This document shows, piece by piece, positions 40,766 through 51,552 of a DNA stretch of 64,000 nucleotides. The stretch spans positions 1-64,000 of the forward strand of contig CANLGD010000008.1 in assembly GCA_947490145.1 (NCBI GenBank). The letters are read 5' to 3'. The DNA comes from Flavobacteriia bacterium. Lineage in GTDB: Bacteria; Bacteroidota; Bacteroidia; Flavobacteriales_D; Crocinitomicaceae. A program made the translations under genes and the position numbers. Under the pieces are notes generated by a model. That model did no database searches and had not been told where the DNA came from. It worked only from the letters and a program-made list of their open reading frames with translations. Within the stretch, counting starts at the first letter, position 1, and each line of letters opens with the position of its first letter.

Positions 40766-42340
40766 TCAATATTTATCAGCGATTTCTTTAGCAACTTTTG
40801 TTAAAACGTCTGTTGCTTCGTCTGTGTATTTTCCAGCTTTTAAAGCTAGTAGTACGTCAGAATGTTTTGCTTCTAAGTAATTCAAATATTCGGTTTCAAA
40901 AGCTTTTACTTTGTTTACAGGAACTCGTTGGATTAATCCTTTTGTACCTACAAAGATGATAGCAATTTGTTTTTCAACTGGATATGGATCTCCTTCTCTT
41001 TGTTTTAAGATTTCAACGTTTCTTGCCCCTTTGTCCAAAACAGATTTTGTTGCAGCATCTAAATCAGAACCAAATTTAGCAAATGCTTCTAACTCACGGT
41101 ATTGCGCTTGATCTAATTTCAAAGTACCAGCAACTTTTTTCATTGATTTAATTTGAGCATTTCCTCCCACACGAGATACAGAAATACCTACGTTAATTGC
41201 TGGACGAATACCTGCGTTAAATAAATCTGACTCTAAGAATATTTGTCCATCAGTAATCGAAATTACGTTTGTTGGAATATATGCAGAAACGTCACCTGCT
41301 TGTGTTTCAATAATTGGTAATGCTGTTAATGAACCACCACCTTTTACGATTCCTCTTAAAGATTCTGGTAAGTCATTCATTTGAGCAGCAATTTTATCAT
41401 CATTGATAATTTTTGCAGCACGTTCTAGTAAACGGGAGTGTAAGTAGAAAACGTCACCTGGGTAAGCCTCACGACCTGGAGGACGACGTAATAAAAGAGA
41501 AACCTCACGGTAAGCAACAGCTTGTTTTGATAAATCATCAAATACAATTAATGCCGGTCTACCAGAGTCACGGAAATATTCACCAATTGCTGCACCAGTC
41601 ATTGGAGCGTAAAATTGCATTGGAGCTGGATCTGAAGCGTTTGATGCAACAATAACTGTATAAGCCATTGCTCCAGCGTCTTCCAATTTCTTAACGATTC
41701 CAGCAACAGTTGAACCTTTTTGTCCAATTGCAACATAGATACAGAAAACTGGTTCACCTCTATCGTAAAATTCTTTTTGATTGATGATTGCATCAATTGC
41801 AACAGTTGTTTTTCCTGTCTGACGATCACCAATGATTAACTCACGTTGTCCACGTCCGATTGGAATCATCGCATCAACCGACTTGATTCCTGTTTGAAGA
41901 GGTTCAGTAACTGGTTGACGGAAAATAACTCCTGGAGCTTTACGTTCGATTGGCATTTCGTATAATTGACCAGCAATTTCGCCTTTACCATCGATTGGAT
42001 TTCCAAGTGTATCAACAACTCTTCCAACACAACCTTCACCAACTTTTACAGAAGCAATTCTTCCAAGTCTTTTAACAGTATCACCTTCTTTTACACCTGA
42101 AGAACGTCCTAAAAGTACCGCTCCAACATTGTCTTCTTCTAAGTTTAATGCAATTCCTTGCAATCCACCAGCGAATTCAATAAGTTCACCGTACTGAACA
42201 CCGTTTAATCCATAAATACGTGCGATACCATCTCCAATTTGAAGAACTGTACCTATTTCTTGTAATTCAGCTTCAGTTTTGAATCCTGATAACTGTTCTC
42301 TAATGATTGCAGAAACTTCTGCTGGTTTCACGTCTGCCAT
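40766..42340 (-). CDS. atpA: ATP synthase F1 subunit alpha
   Basis: 524 aa; [18 protein letters not shown] (Walker A), [48 protein letters not shown]. Confidence 0.99.
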   Translation of the reverse strand: MADVKPAEVSAIIREQLSGFKTEAELQEIGTVLQIGDGIARIYGLNGVQYGELIEFAGGLQGIALNLEEDNVGAVLLGRSSGVKEGDTVKRLGRIASVKVGEGCVGRVVDTLGNPIDGKGEIAGQLYEMPIERKAPGVIFRQPVTEPLQTGIKSVDAMIPIGRGQRELIIGDRQTGKTTVAIDAIINQKEFYDRGEPVFCIYVAIGQKGSTVAGIVKKLEDAGAMAYTVIVASNASDPAPMQFYAPMTGAAIGEYFRDSGRPALIVFDDLSKQAVAYREVSLLLRRPPGREAYPGDVFYLHSRLLERAAKIINDDKIAAQMNDLPESLRGIVKGGGSLTALPIIETQAGDVSAYIPTNVISITDGQIFLESDLFNAGIRPAINVGISVSRVGGNAQIKSMKKVAGTLKLDQAQYRELEAFAKFGSDLDAATKSVLDKGARNVEILKQREGDPYPVEKQIAIIFVGTKGLIQRVPVNKVKAFETEYLNYLEAKHSDVLLALKAGKYTDEATDVLTKVAKEIADKY

Positions 42341-42367
42341 ATTTCTAATTTATTGTAGCAAAAACAC

Positions 42368-42901
42368 TTAACGTGTCAAACTTGTTTGTAAATTTCTTAA
42401 TTTAGTGGAAACTGATGCATCAATTTGTGTGTCGCCCATTCTAACAATGAATCCGCCAATTAATGAAGTATCAATTTTTTCGTCTATTTCTAATTTTCCA
42501 GTAATAGATTTTTCCAATTTCGCTATGATTGCGCCTTTTGTTGCATCATCTAATTTTTGCGCTGAAACCAAAGTTACAGGAACAATTCCTAAATGTGTTT
42601 TAACCTGAGAGATAAATGAATCAGCGATTTGTACCAAAGCATTTTCTCTTTTGTTTTTTGCAATTAAAGTAACAAATGAAGAACTTAATGCATCAAATTG
42701 AGAAAAAATCTCGTTGATTACATTAATTTTTTTGTCTGTATTAATAATTGGGCTATCTAAAAACAATTGAAACTCTTTTGTTTCAGCGTTAGCCGTATTT
42801 ATTGCTTGCATATCAGCTAAAACTTGATCAATCTTATTGTTTTCTATTGCCAATTCCAATAAAGCTTTTGCGTATCTCGATGCTGATTTAGTAACTTTCA
42901 T
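42368..42901 (-). CDS. atpH: ATP synthase F1 subunit delta
   Basis: ASRYAKALLELAIENNK; IGGFIVRMGDTQIDASVSTKLRNLQTSL. Confidence 0.96.
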   Translation of the reverse strand: MKVTKSASRYAKALLELAIENNKIDQVLADMQAINTANAETKEFQLFLDSPIINTDKKINVINEIFSQFDALSSSFVTLIAKNKRENALVQIADSFISQVKTHLGIVPVTLVSAQKLDDATKGAIIAKLEKSITGKLEIDEKIDTSLIGGFIVRMGDTQIDASVSTKLRNLQTSLTR

Positions 42902-42908
42902 AAGAATC

Positions 42909-43403
42909 TTAGTTCAAGTTAATGTCTGCAACTAATTTCGTAGCCAAAGCTTTTTGTTTGTCATCTGAAGAAAGTTCAGTTCTAACAACTTTTTCAGCGA
43001 TTTCAATTGATAAAGCTGCGATAGAAGATTTCAATTCAGAAAATGCTGCAGCTTTTTCAACCTCAATTGCTTGATGAGCCGAAGCAATGATTTTTGAAGC
43101 TTCGTTTTTCGCATTAACTTTTGAATCTTCAACCATTTTGCTAGCTGTTTCGTGAGCATCTTTAACGATTTTATCTCTTTCAGCACGCGCTTCTTTCAAT
43201 AAATTTTCGTTTTGAGATTGCAACAAAATCATTTCAGCTTTTGTTTTTTCAGCTAAAGCTAATGAATCAGAAATTTTAGTTTCTCTTTCATTTACAGAGC
43301 TTAAAATTGGTTTCCAAATAAACTTTGTCAAGATAAACATTAACAAAAGAAAAACGATAGAAGTCCAGATTAAAAGACCAAAATCAGGCAATATTAAATC
43401 CAT
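42909..43403 (-). CDS. atpF: ATP synthase F0 subunit B
   Basis: PDFGLLIWTSIVFLLLMFILTKFIWKPIL plus helical stalk. Confidence 0.97.
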   Translation of the reverse strand: MDLILPDFGLLIWTSIVFLLLMFILTKFIWKPILSSVNERETKISDSLALAEKTKAEMILLQSQNENLLKEARAERDKIVKDAHETASKMVEDSKVNAKNEASKIIASAHQAIEVEKAAAFSELKSSIAALSIEIAEKVVRTELSSDDKQKALATKLVADINLN

Positions 43404-43444
43404 TTTATTTAGTATTAATTTGTTTTTAATTTAAAAATAAAATA

Positions 43445-43469
43445 GTGCCACAACCAACCGTTGTGGCAC
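43445..43469 (-). promoter_or_regulatory. intercistronic hairpin between atpE and atpF
   Basis: GTGCCACAAC-CAACC-GTTGTGGCAC; perfect 10-bp arms, 5-nt loop, no T tail. Confidence 0.7.
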
Positions 43470-43478
43470 ATATTTAAT

Positions 43479-43691
43479 TTACTTTGCTCCTCCTAGTAAT
43501 CCTACAACTACTCCGAATAAAGCAACACCTTCGATTAACGCTGCTGCGATAATCATCGTTGTTGTAATTTTTCCTGAAGCTTCTGGATTTCTTGCGATTG
43601 CGTCCATTGCTGAACCACCGATTCTTCCAATTCCTAGACCCGCACCTAAAACTGCGATTCCTGCTCCGATTGCTGCTATACTTCCGTACAT
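43479..43691 (-). CDS. atpE: ATP synthase F0 subunit C
   Basis: 70-aa two-TM proteolipid with GAGLGIGRIGGSAMDAIARNPEA loop and ALIEGVALFGVV. Confidence 0.98.
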   Translation of the reverse strand: MYGSIAAIGAGIAVLGAGLGIGRIGGSAMDAIARNPEASGKITTTMIIAAALIEGVALFGVVVGLLGGAK

Positions 43692-43718
43692 ATTATATGT
43701 GTATTAAAAAGTTACTAA

Positions 43719-44846
43719 TTAATGGTGTGCTTCTTCAACTGCTGCTCCGATAAACAATGCTGATAACATTGCAAATAAGAATGCTTGTAAGAAAGCAACT
43801 AATAATTCCAACACCGAAATAAATAATGCCATTGGAACAGATAAAGCTCCCCAAGCGACATTTTGGTTTATAAAGATAATTGAAATTAATGCTAAAACGA
43901 TGATGTGACCAGCAGTCATATTCGCAAACAAACGAATCATCAAGGCGAAAGGTTTTGTGAAAATTCCAACGATTTCAATTGGAATCATAATTGGTAATAA
44001 AGCGATTGGAACTCCTGGTGTTGCAAAAATATGTTTCCAGTAATTTCCATTCGCAGAAGCTAATGTTACAATTAAGGTACAAATTGCTAAAAACATGGTA
44101 ACAGTTAAGTTTCCAGTTAAATTTGCTCCTCCTGGAAGGAAAGGAATCATTCCTAATAAATTATTAAAGAAAATAAAGAAAAATATTGTCAATAAATAAG
44201 GAACGTATTTTTTGTATTTATGTTCTCCAATATTTGCTTTTGCAACATCGTCACGAACCATAACTACAAGCGGTTCTAAAAATTTGGCTAATCCTTTTGG
44301 AGCAACAGCACCATTTTTTTTGTAGAATCTTGCAACTGATCCCATTATGATAATAATGAAAAAAGCGCCGAAAAATAAAGAAACAACATTTTTAGTTATA
44401 GAAACATCAAAAGGTTTTAATGCTCCGTGAACGTGACCATCTTCAAAACTTAATGTTCCGTTTTCTAATTTATAGATTTTTTCGTGAAACATTGCGTAAC
44501 CTGCTGCTGCACCTGTTCCAGCTAAATATTCAACTTCTTGATGTGTTTTGTGATCAGTAGAAGTTTTGATTTCACCGTGGTAAAAATTAGAAGATGAAAA
44601 AGTTTTTAAACCTCCATCAATTAAAATTATTGGCAAGTAGATTGAAGTTCCTCCATGTTCTGGTCCAAATAAATGCCATTCGTGTGCATCTTTAATGTGG
44701 TGCATAATCATTTCACCAACATTAAATTCTTCTTTTTCTTTGTGAGATGTGGAATTTTTTGCCTCAGAATTAGCGAATGATACATTCAAATAAAAAATAG
44801 TTAAAAGCGCTAAGAATATAGATTTTACAGTACTTTTCATAATCAT
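43719..44846 (-). CDS. atpB: ATP synthase F0 subunit A
   Basis: IVGIFTKPFALMIRLFANMTAGHIIVLALI; signal peptide and His-rich N-terminal region. Confidence 0.97.
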   Translation of the reverse strand: MIMKSTVKSIFLALLTIFYLNVSFANSEAKNSTSHKEKEEFNVGEMIMHHIKDAHEWHLFGPEHGGTSIYLPIILIDGGLKTFSSSNFYHGEIKTSTDHKTHQEVEYLAGTGAAAGYAMFHEKIYKLENGTLSFEDGHVHGALKPFDVSITKNVVSLFFGAFFIIIIMGSVARFYKKNGAVAPKGLAKFLEPLVVMVRDDVAKANIGEHKYKKYVPYLLTIFFFIFFNNLLGMIPFLPGGANLTGNLTVTMFLAICTLIVTLASANGNYWKHIFATPGVPIALLPIMIPIEIVGIFTKPFALMIRLFANMTAGHIIVLALISIIFINQNVAWGALSVPMALFISVLELLVAFLQAFLFAMLSALFIGAAVEEAHH

Positions 44847-45064
44847 TTTGCAATTTTTTTGTTAAAAAACCCTTTAAATTCGGTGCAAAATTACTGAATG
44901 TTTCCGTAATAACAAGTGAAAAAGTGAAATATTTAGGAATTTTCGATGGATGCTTGCTTTTTGGTGGATTAAAAATTTGAACATAAGTAAAATAATGCCG
45001 AAGTTATCGTTTGGTTTAATATACCATTTACAGAAAGTAAGGACATTTGAGGGTTTAATTAAAC

Positions 45065-47611
45065 TCAATAATCCCATTTATCAGAAAAAGCATTGTAGAA
45101 ATTAAATCCAACTTTAAAATTGATATTTGCTTTTTCAAAAGTGTTATCTGCTGTGACGGCATAAATTCCGATTTTGAAAACTTCTTTTCTTATTCTAAAT
45201 TTACGTTCTAAACCAACATAAAATTCTACTTGTGCAAAATTTGCATCAGGAATAATTAACATCGCTCCTCCAATTGTTTCTTCCAATTTTAATTTATTAA
45301 TTCCCCAGATTTTATTTAAGAAAAAACCATTGAAATGGTGAATGAAATTGAATTGAAAGTAAGAATTATTGGTATTTAATGCTGTGTCTAATAATTGCAA
45401 AGAATTAAGTGGATTTGAGAAAAAACCTTGATCCGAAGTTCTAAAAAACTTGTGTTCAATTACGCGTAAATCTTTCTTTTGTAAAAACATTCCTGAAACA
45501 AATTTTAATTCAGTATTTCCGAAAGTATTTAATTTGATAACATCATCAACTCGAAATTCTACATAATCGAAATTAGATTGTGTACCAAAAAGATCTGGAT
45601 AACCTTTTTTATAGTGTAAGTTTAAAACCGGCCAAGGTGTTCCTAACAATATTTTTTTATTTTTTCGCATTATGTATTTCTGTCTGAAATGATATTCAAA
45701 ATCAATTGTTGTCATAAAAATTTTGTATCCTTCAAAAGGTAAAGGTTTTGCAAAGAATCCAAAATTCTCAAAACTTGCCCAAGATGGATATTGTAAACTA
45801 TCAATTGATTGGCGATTTGAATAAGATGTTCCGACTTTTAAATACAAACCATTGATAATTTCAGAACGATGACTCAATTCAAATTTTTGGTTTCTAACGC
45901 GATTTCCTGGAGAAAAAGTCCCTGTAATGTTCTGATAATTATTGATAAAATCATATACATCACCAACTTCAAAAGCAATTTTTGCAAATCTTTTTGGATT
46001 ATAGGTGTAACTTCCGCCAAAGGCTCCTTTTAAATCTTTGTTTAAAAAACCATAATCAATTTGTGGGTTTACACTAAAAGCTTTTCCGTTTTTAAATTCT
46101 TTAGTATAGGAAACATTTAAGCGATGACGATATCCACCAACTCCAAAAGGTACAATTTGTTCAAAAATTCCTCCAACATGAAATTCATATTTTTTGAATG
46201 AATTTACATGACCATAACCGTTAAAAATTAAGTCAAGTAATTTAACTTTATTTCTTAAGCTATCGTTTTTGCGCATGTATTCATCACTTTCATGATAAGT
46301 GATAATACTGTCTTGTTCGTGAATGAATTTTTTTTCTAAATCTTTTAAAGTAAATGGTCTTTTTGAATTCCAGTAGGCAGTGTCTTTGTCAAAAGCATCA
46401 TCCGTATAAACACTTGCTTCGAGCCAAAAATTCTTTTTAGAATCATCAACATTAAAAGTATAATCACTGTGAATCACACGAATTAAGCCGTTAATTTTTG
46501 TTTGTTCTTCCTTGATATTGTAAACAAATTCTCTTCTTTTTGGAATTAATCTTCCATTAATTTTTTCGTAATCACAAACCATTCTTATTTCTTTGAAATA
46601 AGTCAAGGCATGAGGATTTATTCCCAATTCGTATGAAACAATTTCCCAAGAAGAATCGCGGATAAAAAGTGTGCCTTCAAATAAAGCTTCGTAATCAAAT
46701 TTTGGTTTTACTTCTATTTCGTACAAAAATCTTCCTGCTTCGTCATTGAATGAATTTTTCAAGTAAAAATTGTAATAAACAAAAGCATTATAAGCCATTG
46801 GAGAAACAATGGGATTTGAAGTTAACTTTGGTAGATCCAGTAAATTTTCAAAGATATTTACATTTGCATCTTTAATACTTGTGACGAAAAGATATGGGTT
46901 TGATGCTTCTTTAGCATCTGGAGCAATCTGACCTTCATTTCCTGTACCCAAAGTTATTCCGACTTGTGTTGTTTCACCTCTAAAACTTTTCATTGGATCG
47001 GTGAAATCATTGTAGGCATAGAATTCATCTTTGTAACGATTGTTTTTATCAATAGAAGTTTTTGCTCGCCATTCAATTAAATTTAATTTTTCTTTTCCGA
47101 TAATTGAATCTTTAAAAATGGTATCTTTTTTCTCTTTTTCTAAAGAAGAAAAGCAATAGGTATCGCAGGAATATTCTGTAATTAAATCATTAAAATAAGA
47201 ACGTTTATTAATTACTTCTTTCATGATTTCTTTTCCACGTTCTTTTTTTGTGATGGAAAGTACAACTACTTCATTCAATTCTTGCACAACCGGGAGTAAA
47301 GTGATATCAAAAGTGTTAAAATCTTGATCAATTGTAATGGAATCCAATTTTGGAACAAAGCCAGGAGCAGAAACAAGCATTTGATAAGTACCCATTTTTA
47401 GTTCCAAGACGAAAACTCCAAGCGCATTGGCAACAGTTCCGTAACTTGTATTATTTACACGAATTTTAGCAAAAGGAATTTCAGCCCCAATGTTATCAGT
47501 AATTTTTCCCTTTAAGGATTGAGAAAAAACGATTGAATTTAAAAGTAGAAAAAGCGAAAATAAAGTTTTTTTCAAGGTGATTTTTTTTCGATAAGACTGA
47601 TAAAAGTACAA
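45065..47611 (-). CDS. DUF5686 / carboxypeptidase-like regulatory domain outer-membrane protein
   Basis: Signal peptide, N-terminal CarboxypepD_reg-like LKGKITDNIGAEIPFAKIRVNNTSYGTVANALGVF, long beta-barrel-like C-terminus. Confidence 0.85.
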   Translation of the reverse strand: MYFYQSYRKKITLKKTLFSLFLLLNSIVFSQSLKGKITDNIGAEIPFAKIRVNNTSYGTVANALGVFVLELKMGTYQMLVSAPGFVPKLDSITIDQDFNTFDITLLPVVQELNEVVVLSITKKERGKEIMKEVINKRSYFNDLITEYSCDTYCFSSLEKEKKDTIFKDSIIGKEKLNLIEWRAKTSIDKNNRYKDEFYAYNDFTDPMKSFRGETTQVGITLGTGNEGQIAPDAKEASNPYLFVTSIKDANVNIFENLLDLPKLTSNPIVSPMAYNAFVYYNFYLKNSFNDEAGRFLYEIEVKPKFDYEALFEGTLFIRDSSWEIVSYELGINPHALTYFKEIRMVCDYEKINGRLIPKRREFVYNIKEEQTKINGLIRVIHSDYTFNVDDSKKNFWLEASVYTDDAFDKDTAYWNSKRPFTLKDLEKKFIHEQDSIITYHESDEYMRKNDSLRNKVKLLDLIFNGYGHVNSFKKYEFHVGGIFEQIVPFGVGGYRHRLNVSYTKEFKNGKAFSVNPQIDYGFLNKDLKGAFGGSYTYNPKRFAKIAFEVGDVYDFINNYQNITGTFSPGNRVRNQKFELSHRSEIINGLYLKVGTSYSNRQSIDSLQYPSWASFENFGFFAKPLPFEGYKIFMTTIDFEYHFRQKYIMRKNKKILLGTPWPVLNLHYKKGYPDLFGTQSNFDYVEFRVDDVIKLNTFGNTELKFVSGMFLQKKDLRVIEHKFFRTSDQGFFSNPLNSLQLLDTALNTNNSYFQFNFIHHFNGFFLNKIWGINKLKLEETIGGAMLIIPDANFAQVEFYVGLERKFRIRKEVFKIGIYAVTADNTFEKANINFKVGFNFYNAFSDKWDY

Positions 47612-47913
47612 AAAGTTATTTTACAAAATAATATAAACTTAATATTTCATTTAATATTGAAAAAAAAATGAAATAACATACCGAATTGAAAGAGAATATA
47701 ATTTTCATAAAGATTAGGGTTACGTTACTCAAAAGCTAAAACGGTAAAATATTTGTGAAACGATTGAAATGCAGAAAAGATTAGTTTTTCTGTTAATTTA
47801 TTAAAAGATTGTTCAAAAAATAAAATTATTTAAACTTGATCCAAAAATTATATTTAGTTTTGAATACATAAACTAAAAAAGGCAATTTATAAAATAATCA
47901 TATAATATACAAA

Positions 47914-49359
47914 ATGAAAAAGCAAACCATTTTTTTCGCACTTATCTTATTGTTTTTAGTAGCTTCTTGTTCAAGTGACTCAAAAAATAGAACTTCAGCA
48001 GAATATCTTTCGGCTTACATGAAAGACAATTCAAACGTTGTTGTTTTTGGTAAAATTGATGTGAAACAAATATTGGAAAAAGCAGATTATAAAAATGTGC
48101 CCAAAGTTTCTGTTTTATTTGTAAGTGAAATGAAAGCTTATGAAAGTGCTCTGGATTTAGGTCAAAGTGTCCATTTTGCCATGGAAGGACCTTTTGATAA
48201 GGAAGGAAATCCAGCAAATGTTGTTGCTTTTATGAAAGTGAAAAATGCCGATTCATTGGCAAGTAAAATAACGTCTTTAGGCTTGATGATGCAGGAAGAA
48301 AGCGGCATGAAATACACACAAGACAATGATGTGAGCATTGGAATAAAAGAAAATGTTGCGGTTTTTATTACTAGAAATGGAAATTACGAAGGAAAAACTG
48401 CTTTGAAAGAAGCTTTTGAAAAAACTGAAAATGATCTATCTGAAGGTAAAGTTCAGGAAATTTTAAGTGCAAAAGGCGACATGATTTTTGGTGTTAGCAT
48501 GCAAAATTTATATACAGGCTCAAATACATCTTTATCAAATTTACCAAAAGACAAAAAGAAACAATTGGAGGCAATGGTAAACGATTCATATATTCAATCT
48601 ACAGTTTCATTTGAAAAAGGTCAAGCGGTTTTTGAATCTAAAAACTTATTTTCTAAAGAATTGATGGATCGTATGTTTTTTGAGGAAGATCCGAAAGCAA
48701 CAATTTTATCAAAACTTGGAAAAGGTAATGCACGAATTGGTTTAGCATTTAATATGAATATGCAAAAAATGGAATCGTTTTTAGATGATTTCGCACCAGA
48801 TTTTAAAAGAGAATTGACAAATTCTACTTTCCAAATGCAAATGGCAATGTCAACTTTAGGTGATAAACCGTTGACAAATTTATTGAATGGAAAAATTGGA
48901 ATGTTGATGCTTGGCGACATGATGAAAGATGGAAGTTTGGTTCCAGAAGCGAATATCCACATTGGACTTGGAAATAAAGGACAAGAAGTAAGTGAAATGT
49001 TAAAAGCTTTTTTCCCTAATAATTCTGATATTTATGGAATGAAAGTTCAATTAAACCAAAAAGAAATCACTATTTCTTCAGGAAAAACAACAGCCTCAAG
49101 TTTGAATATTCCAGCATTTGCAGTTCAATTTGGTAAAAAAGGTTTTACAGCTTTTGTTAATTTTGAAGGAATGGATCTAAAATCAATGGATTTACAAGAA
49201 GGAGCAAAAGCGTTTTATGCCTTGAAAAATATTACGATTGAAGCGGATAATTTGGGAACAAAAATGATTGTGAAAGGAAATAATTCAAATCAAAACATTT
49301 TGAAACAAATTGTTGATGTTTATGTGAAAGATTTAGAAAAAACGATTGGAGCAATCTAA
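47914..49359 (+). CDS. DUF4836-like lipoprotein
   Basis: Lipobox LLFLVASCSSDS; 481 aa; family by recollection. Confidence 0.65.
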   Translation: MKKQTIFFALILLFLVASCSSDSKNRTSAEYLSAYMKDNSNVVVFGKIDVKQILEKADYKNVPKVSVLFVSEMKAYESALDLGQSVHFAMEGPFDKEGNPANVVAFMKVKNADSLASKITSLGLMMQEESGMKYTQDNDVSIGIKENVAVFITRNGNYEGKTALKEAFEKTENDLSEGKVQEILSAKGDMIFGVSMQNLYTGSNTSLSNLPKDKKKQLEAMVNDSYIQSTVSFEKGQAVFESKNLFSKELMDRMFFEEDPKATILSKLGKGNARIGLAFNMNMQKMESFLDDFAPDFKRELTNSTFQMQMAMSTLGDKPLTNLLNGKIGMLMLGDMMKDGSLVPEANIHIGLGNKGQEVSEMLKAFFPNNSDIYGMKVQLNQKEITISSGKTTASSLNIPAFAVQFGKKGFTAFVNFEGMDLKSMDLQEGAKAFYALKNITIEADNLGTKMIVKGNNSNQNILKQIVDVYVKDLEKTIGAI

Positions 49360-49368
49360 GCCCCGTCC

Positions 49369-50274
49369 ATGTTTCGATTTTCATTACATAAGTTAATTTT
49401 AATTGGTTTTATAAGCTTCTTTGTATTTTCTTGTGGATTAAAATATGTTCCAATTCAAACTCCGATTGACAGAGATAAGGAAAGAAAACAAGTAATAATT
49501 GAATCACTTGCTGCAGATTTTACAGCTCAAAATCTAAAATATAAGTCTTATGGTTTTGGAGATTCCAAGGTTCTAAAACCGACTTCTTTTTTTACCTTAG
49601 ATTCACTTTTTGAGAAAAAATACAAGCTTGAACAGCAAAACATAATTGACAAAAAACTAGAGGAAAGAATTCAAATGCAGAAAAATATTTGTTATTCAGA
49701 CACTGGTTCTATTTATTATGTTGAAAACCATGTTTTTGGAATTGAGAAAGATTCTGTTTTTGAAGCGTTTAATGCTGAAATCTATGTCAATCAGCAAAAC
49801 AAAATTAACACGCTAAAGATTCTTGAATCGGCAAATGTCAGTAAAAAATTAATAAATTTTTATGCTGAATATAAATTTCGAAAATCATTTATAAGTCCTG
49901 GATATGATGCCGATGAATCTGAAAAAGCGTTTTACGATTTCTATGATTTTCAATTGCAAACTTTAGTTGGGAAAGAGCAAGAAGAATTTTTGAATTTTAT
50001 GCTTTCAATGATGAAGGTGGCCAATAAAATTGGAAGTTTAGATAAAAGTGATTTAATTAAAGAATATGTTAGATTGTATGTTCAAGGAAATTCTAAAAAT
50101 CTTTTGAATGAGAAATTTGAAAAAATAGAAGAAGTTTCAGACGATAAAAACAATTTGTCTTATTATTATATTTTGTACGAATACTCAAGTCGAAACTCAA
50201 AAAATGGTTTGCTATTAAATAAAGTTGAGGTTTTTTTAGATCCTTATTTGAAGTTGATTGAGGTGAAAAAGTGA
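49369..50274 (+). CDS. hypothetical lipoprotein
   Basis: Lipobox FISFFVFSCGLKY; 301 aa, adjacent to the previous gene. Confidence 0.75.
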   Translation: MFRFSLHKLILIGFISFFVFSCGLKYVPIQTPIDRDKERKQVIIESLAADFTAQNLKYKSYGFGDSKVLKPTSFFTLDSLFEKKYKLEQQNIIDKKLEERIQMQKNICYSDTGSIYYVENHVFGIEKDSVFEAFNAEIYVNQQNKINTLKILESANVSKKLINFYAEYKFRKSFISPGYDADESEKAFYDFYDFQLQTLVGKEQEEFLNFMLSMMKVANKIGSLDKSDLIKEYVRLYVQGNSKNLLNEKFEKIEEVSDDKNNLSYYYILYEYSSRNSKNGLLLNKVEVFLDPYLKLIEVKK

Positions 50275-50307
50275 GATTATAAGTTTTGGCAAACGCAAGA
50301 ACTTCAA

Positions 50308-50344
50308 GTCCCCTCCAATGGAGGGTTGTCCGCAGGACGGGGTT
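50308..50344. repeat. GC-rich compound palindromic repeat
   Basis: CCCTCC-AAT-GGAGGG (50311-50325) followed by GTCC-GCA-GGAC (50328-50338), bounded by CCCC...GGGG in an AT-rich background. Confidence 0.8.
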
Positions 50345-50374
50345 GCAAATTATGTTGTGCAAAGCGCAACAAAT

Positions 50375-50588
50375 TTAAACCCTACCAAACTCTTTAATAA
50401 GATACTTTTCTATATCCTGCAACCCACGAGCTAAATTGAGTTTCACATCTGAATCTTGAATATGATAAACCTTTAATCCTTGCGCTATTGAGAACTCCTC
50501 TCTAATTCTGTCTAATTTTATTTTATCGTCATGACTACTACCATTTATTTCAACGACTAAACCAAGAGTTTTGACATAAAAATCAACT
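50375..50588 (-). pseudogene. N-terminally truncated DUF559 endonuclease-like fragment
   Basis: Minus frame VDFYVKTLGLVVEINGSSHDDKIKLDRIREEFSIAQGLKVYHIQDSDVKLNLARGLQDIEKYLIKEFGRV*; no start codon region; missing from the ORF track. Confidence 0.8.
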
Positions 50589-50892
50589 ATTTAATTTCAA
50601 AATATACATTTTCTGTTAAAATCAATTTTGTGAAATAAGCGTTTATGAACTTGCATCCAAATTTCTTCACCCAAGTTCGTGATTTGTTGAGGTTTGAAAT
50701 CTTATTTTTCTCTAAACTTTTTAATTGACTCACCGCTCCATGTAAATGAATTACCAATGATTGATTTGCTTTGGTTATAGCAAAATGGAAATATAATTTC
50801 GTTTTCTCGCTAAAAATTGAATCGACATCTTGTGAGAAGGCAGCATTTGAATAGATCAAAAAACAGAGTAAAAATAATGTGATCTTTTTCAT
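50587..50892 (-). CDS. small secreted hypothetical protein
   Basis: 101 aa with signal peptide MKKITLFLLCFLIYSNAAFSQ. Confidence 0.6.
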   Translation of the reverse strand: MKKITLFLLCFLIYSNAAFSQDVDSIFSEKTKLYFHFAITKANQSLVIHLHGAVSQLKSLEKNKISNLNKSRTWVKKFGCKFINAYFTKLILTENVYFEIK

Positions 50893-51166
50893 TTTTCAAA
50901 AATTTAAAACTCAAAAAAGAGTATCATTTAGATGTTTTTACAAATTTAATCAAATTTTTCTAATATTTTTTATTTTATTTAAATAGTTGTAAATTAAATA
51001 TATATCCAATTGTAATTAGTTATATTCGAGTAACAAACAAATACAAACAGTTAATAACCGAATCTAATTTTGAACTACCTACAATTTTGCAGTGTCGAAA
51101 GAAACAAACATACAAATTCTCAGACACAAATTAACTTTTTATTTACACAATTAAAAAACAAAGATT

Positions 51167-51526
51167 ATGAGCACATTAAGAAACAAAGTAAGTTTAATCG
51201 GAAGACTTGGTGCAAAACCAGAAACGAAAACATTAACAGGAGGTTATGTGGTTACACGTTTTTCACTTGCTACAAACGAGCGTAAAAAAGATAAATCTGG
51301 TGCTTGGCTAGACAACACACAATGGCACTCACTTGTGGCTTGGGGGAAAACCGCAGAATTGTTGGCGAAAATAACAGAAAAAGGTATTGAGATTGCAGTT
51401 GATGGTAAATTGATAAACAATAATTACCAAACAAAAGAAGGCGAAAAACGCTATTCAACTGAAATTGAAGTTTCTGAATTTGTCATTTTTAATGGTACAA
51501 CAAACACAGCAATTTCATCTAAATAA
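51167..51526 (+). CDS. ssb: single-stranded DNA-binding protein, paralog 1
   Basis: 119 aa; LRNKVSLIGRLGAKPETK, TQWHSLVAWGKTAELL, IAVDGKLINNNYQTKEGEKRYSTEIEV. Confidence 0.92.
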   Translation: MSTLRNKVSLIGRLGAKPETKTLTGGYVVTRFSLATNERKKDKSGAWLDNTQWHSLVAWGKTAELLAKITEKGIEIAVDGKLINNNYQTKEGEKRYSTEIEVSEFVIFNGTTNTAISSK

Positions 51527-51552
51527 ATTATTAATAAATTAAAATCAAAGTC

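Noticed and set aside
41413-41832. Plus and minus ORFs overlapping atpA
   Set aside because: Alternative frames of a clear atpA coding region.
44874-45077. 67-aa ORF between atpB and the DUF5686 gene
   Set aside because: No resemblance to AtpI/AtpZ and no clear RBS; left uncalled.
51070-51285. 71-aa plus ORF overlapping ssb1
   Set aside because: Out of frame with the recognised SSB; no domain signal.
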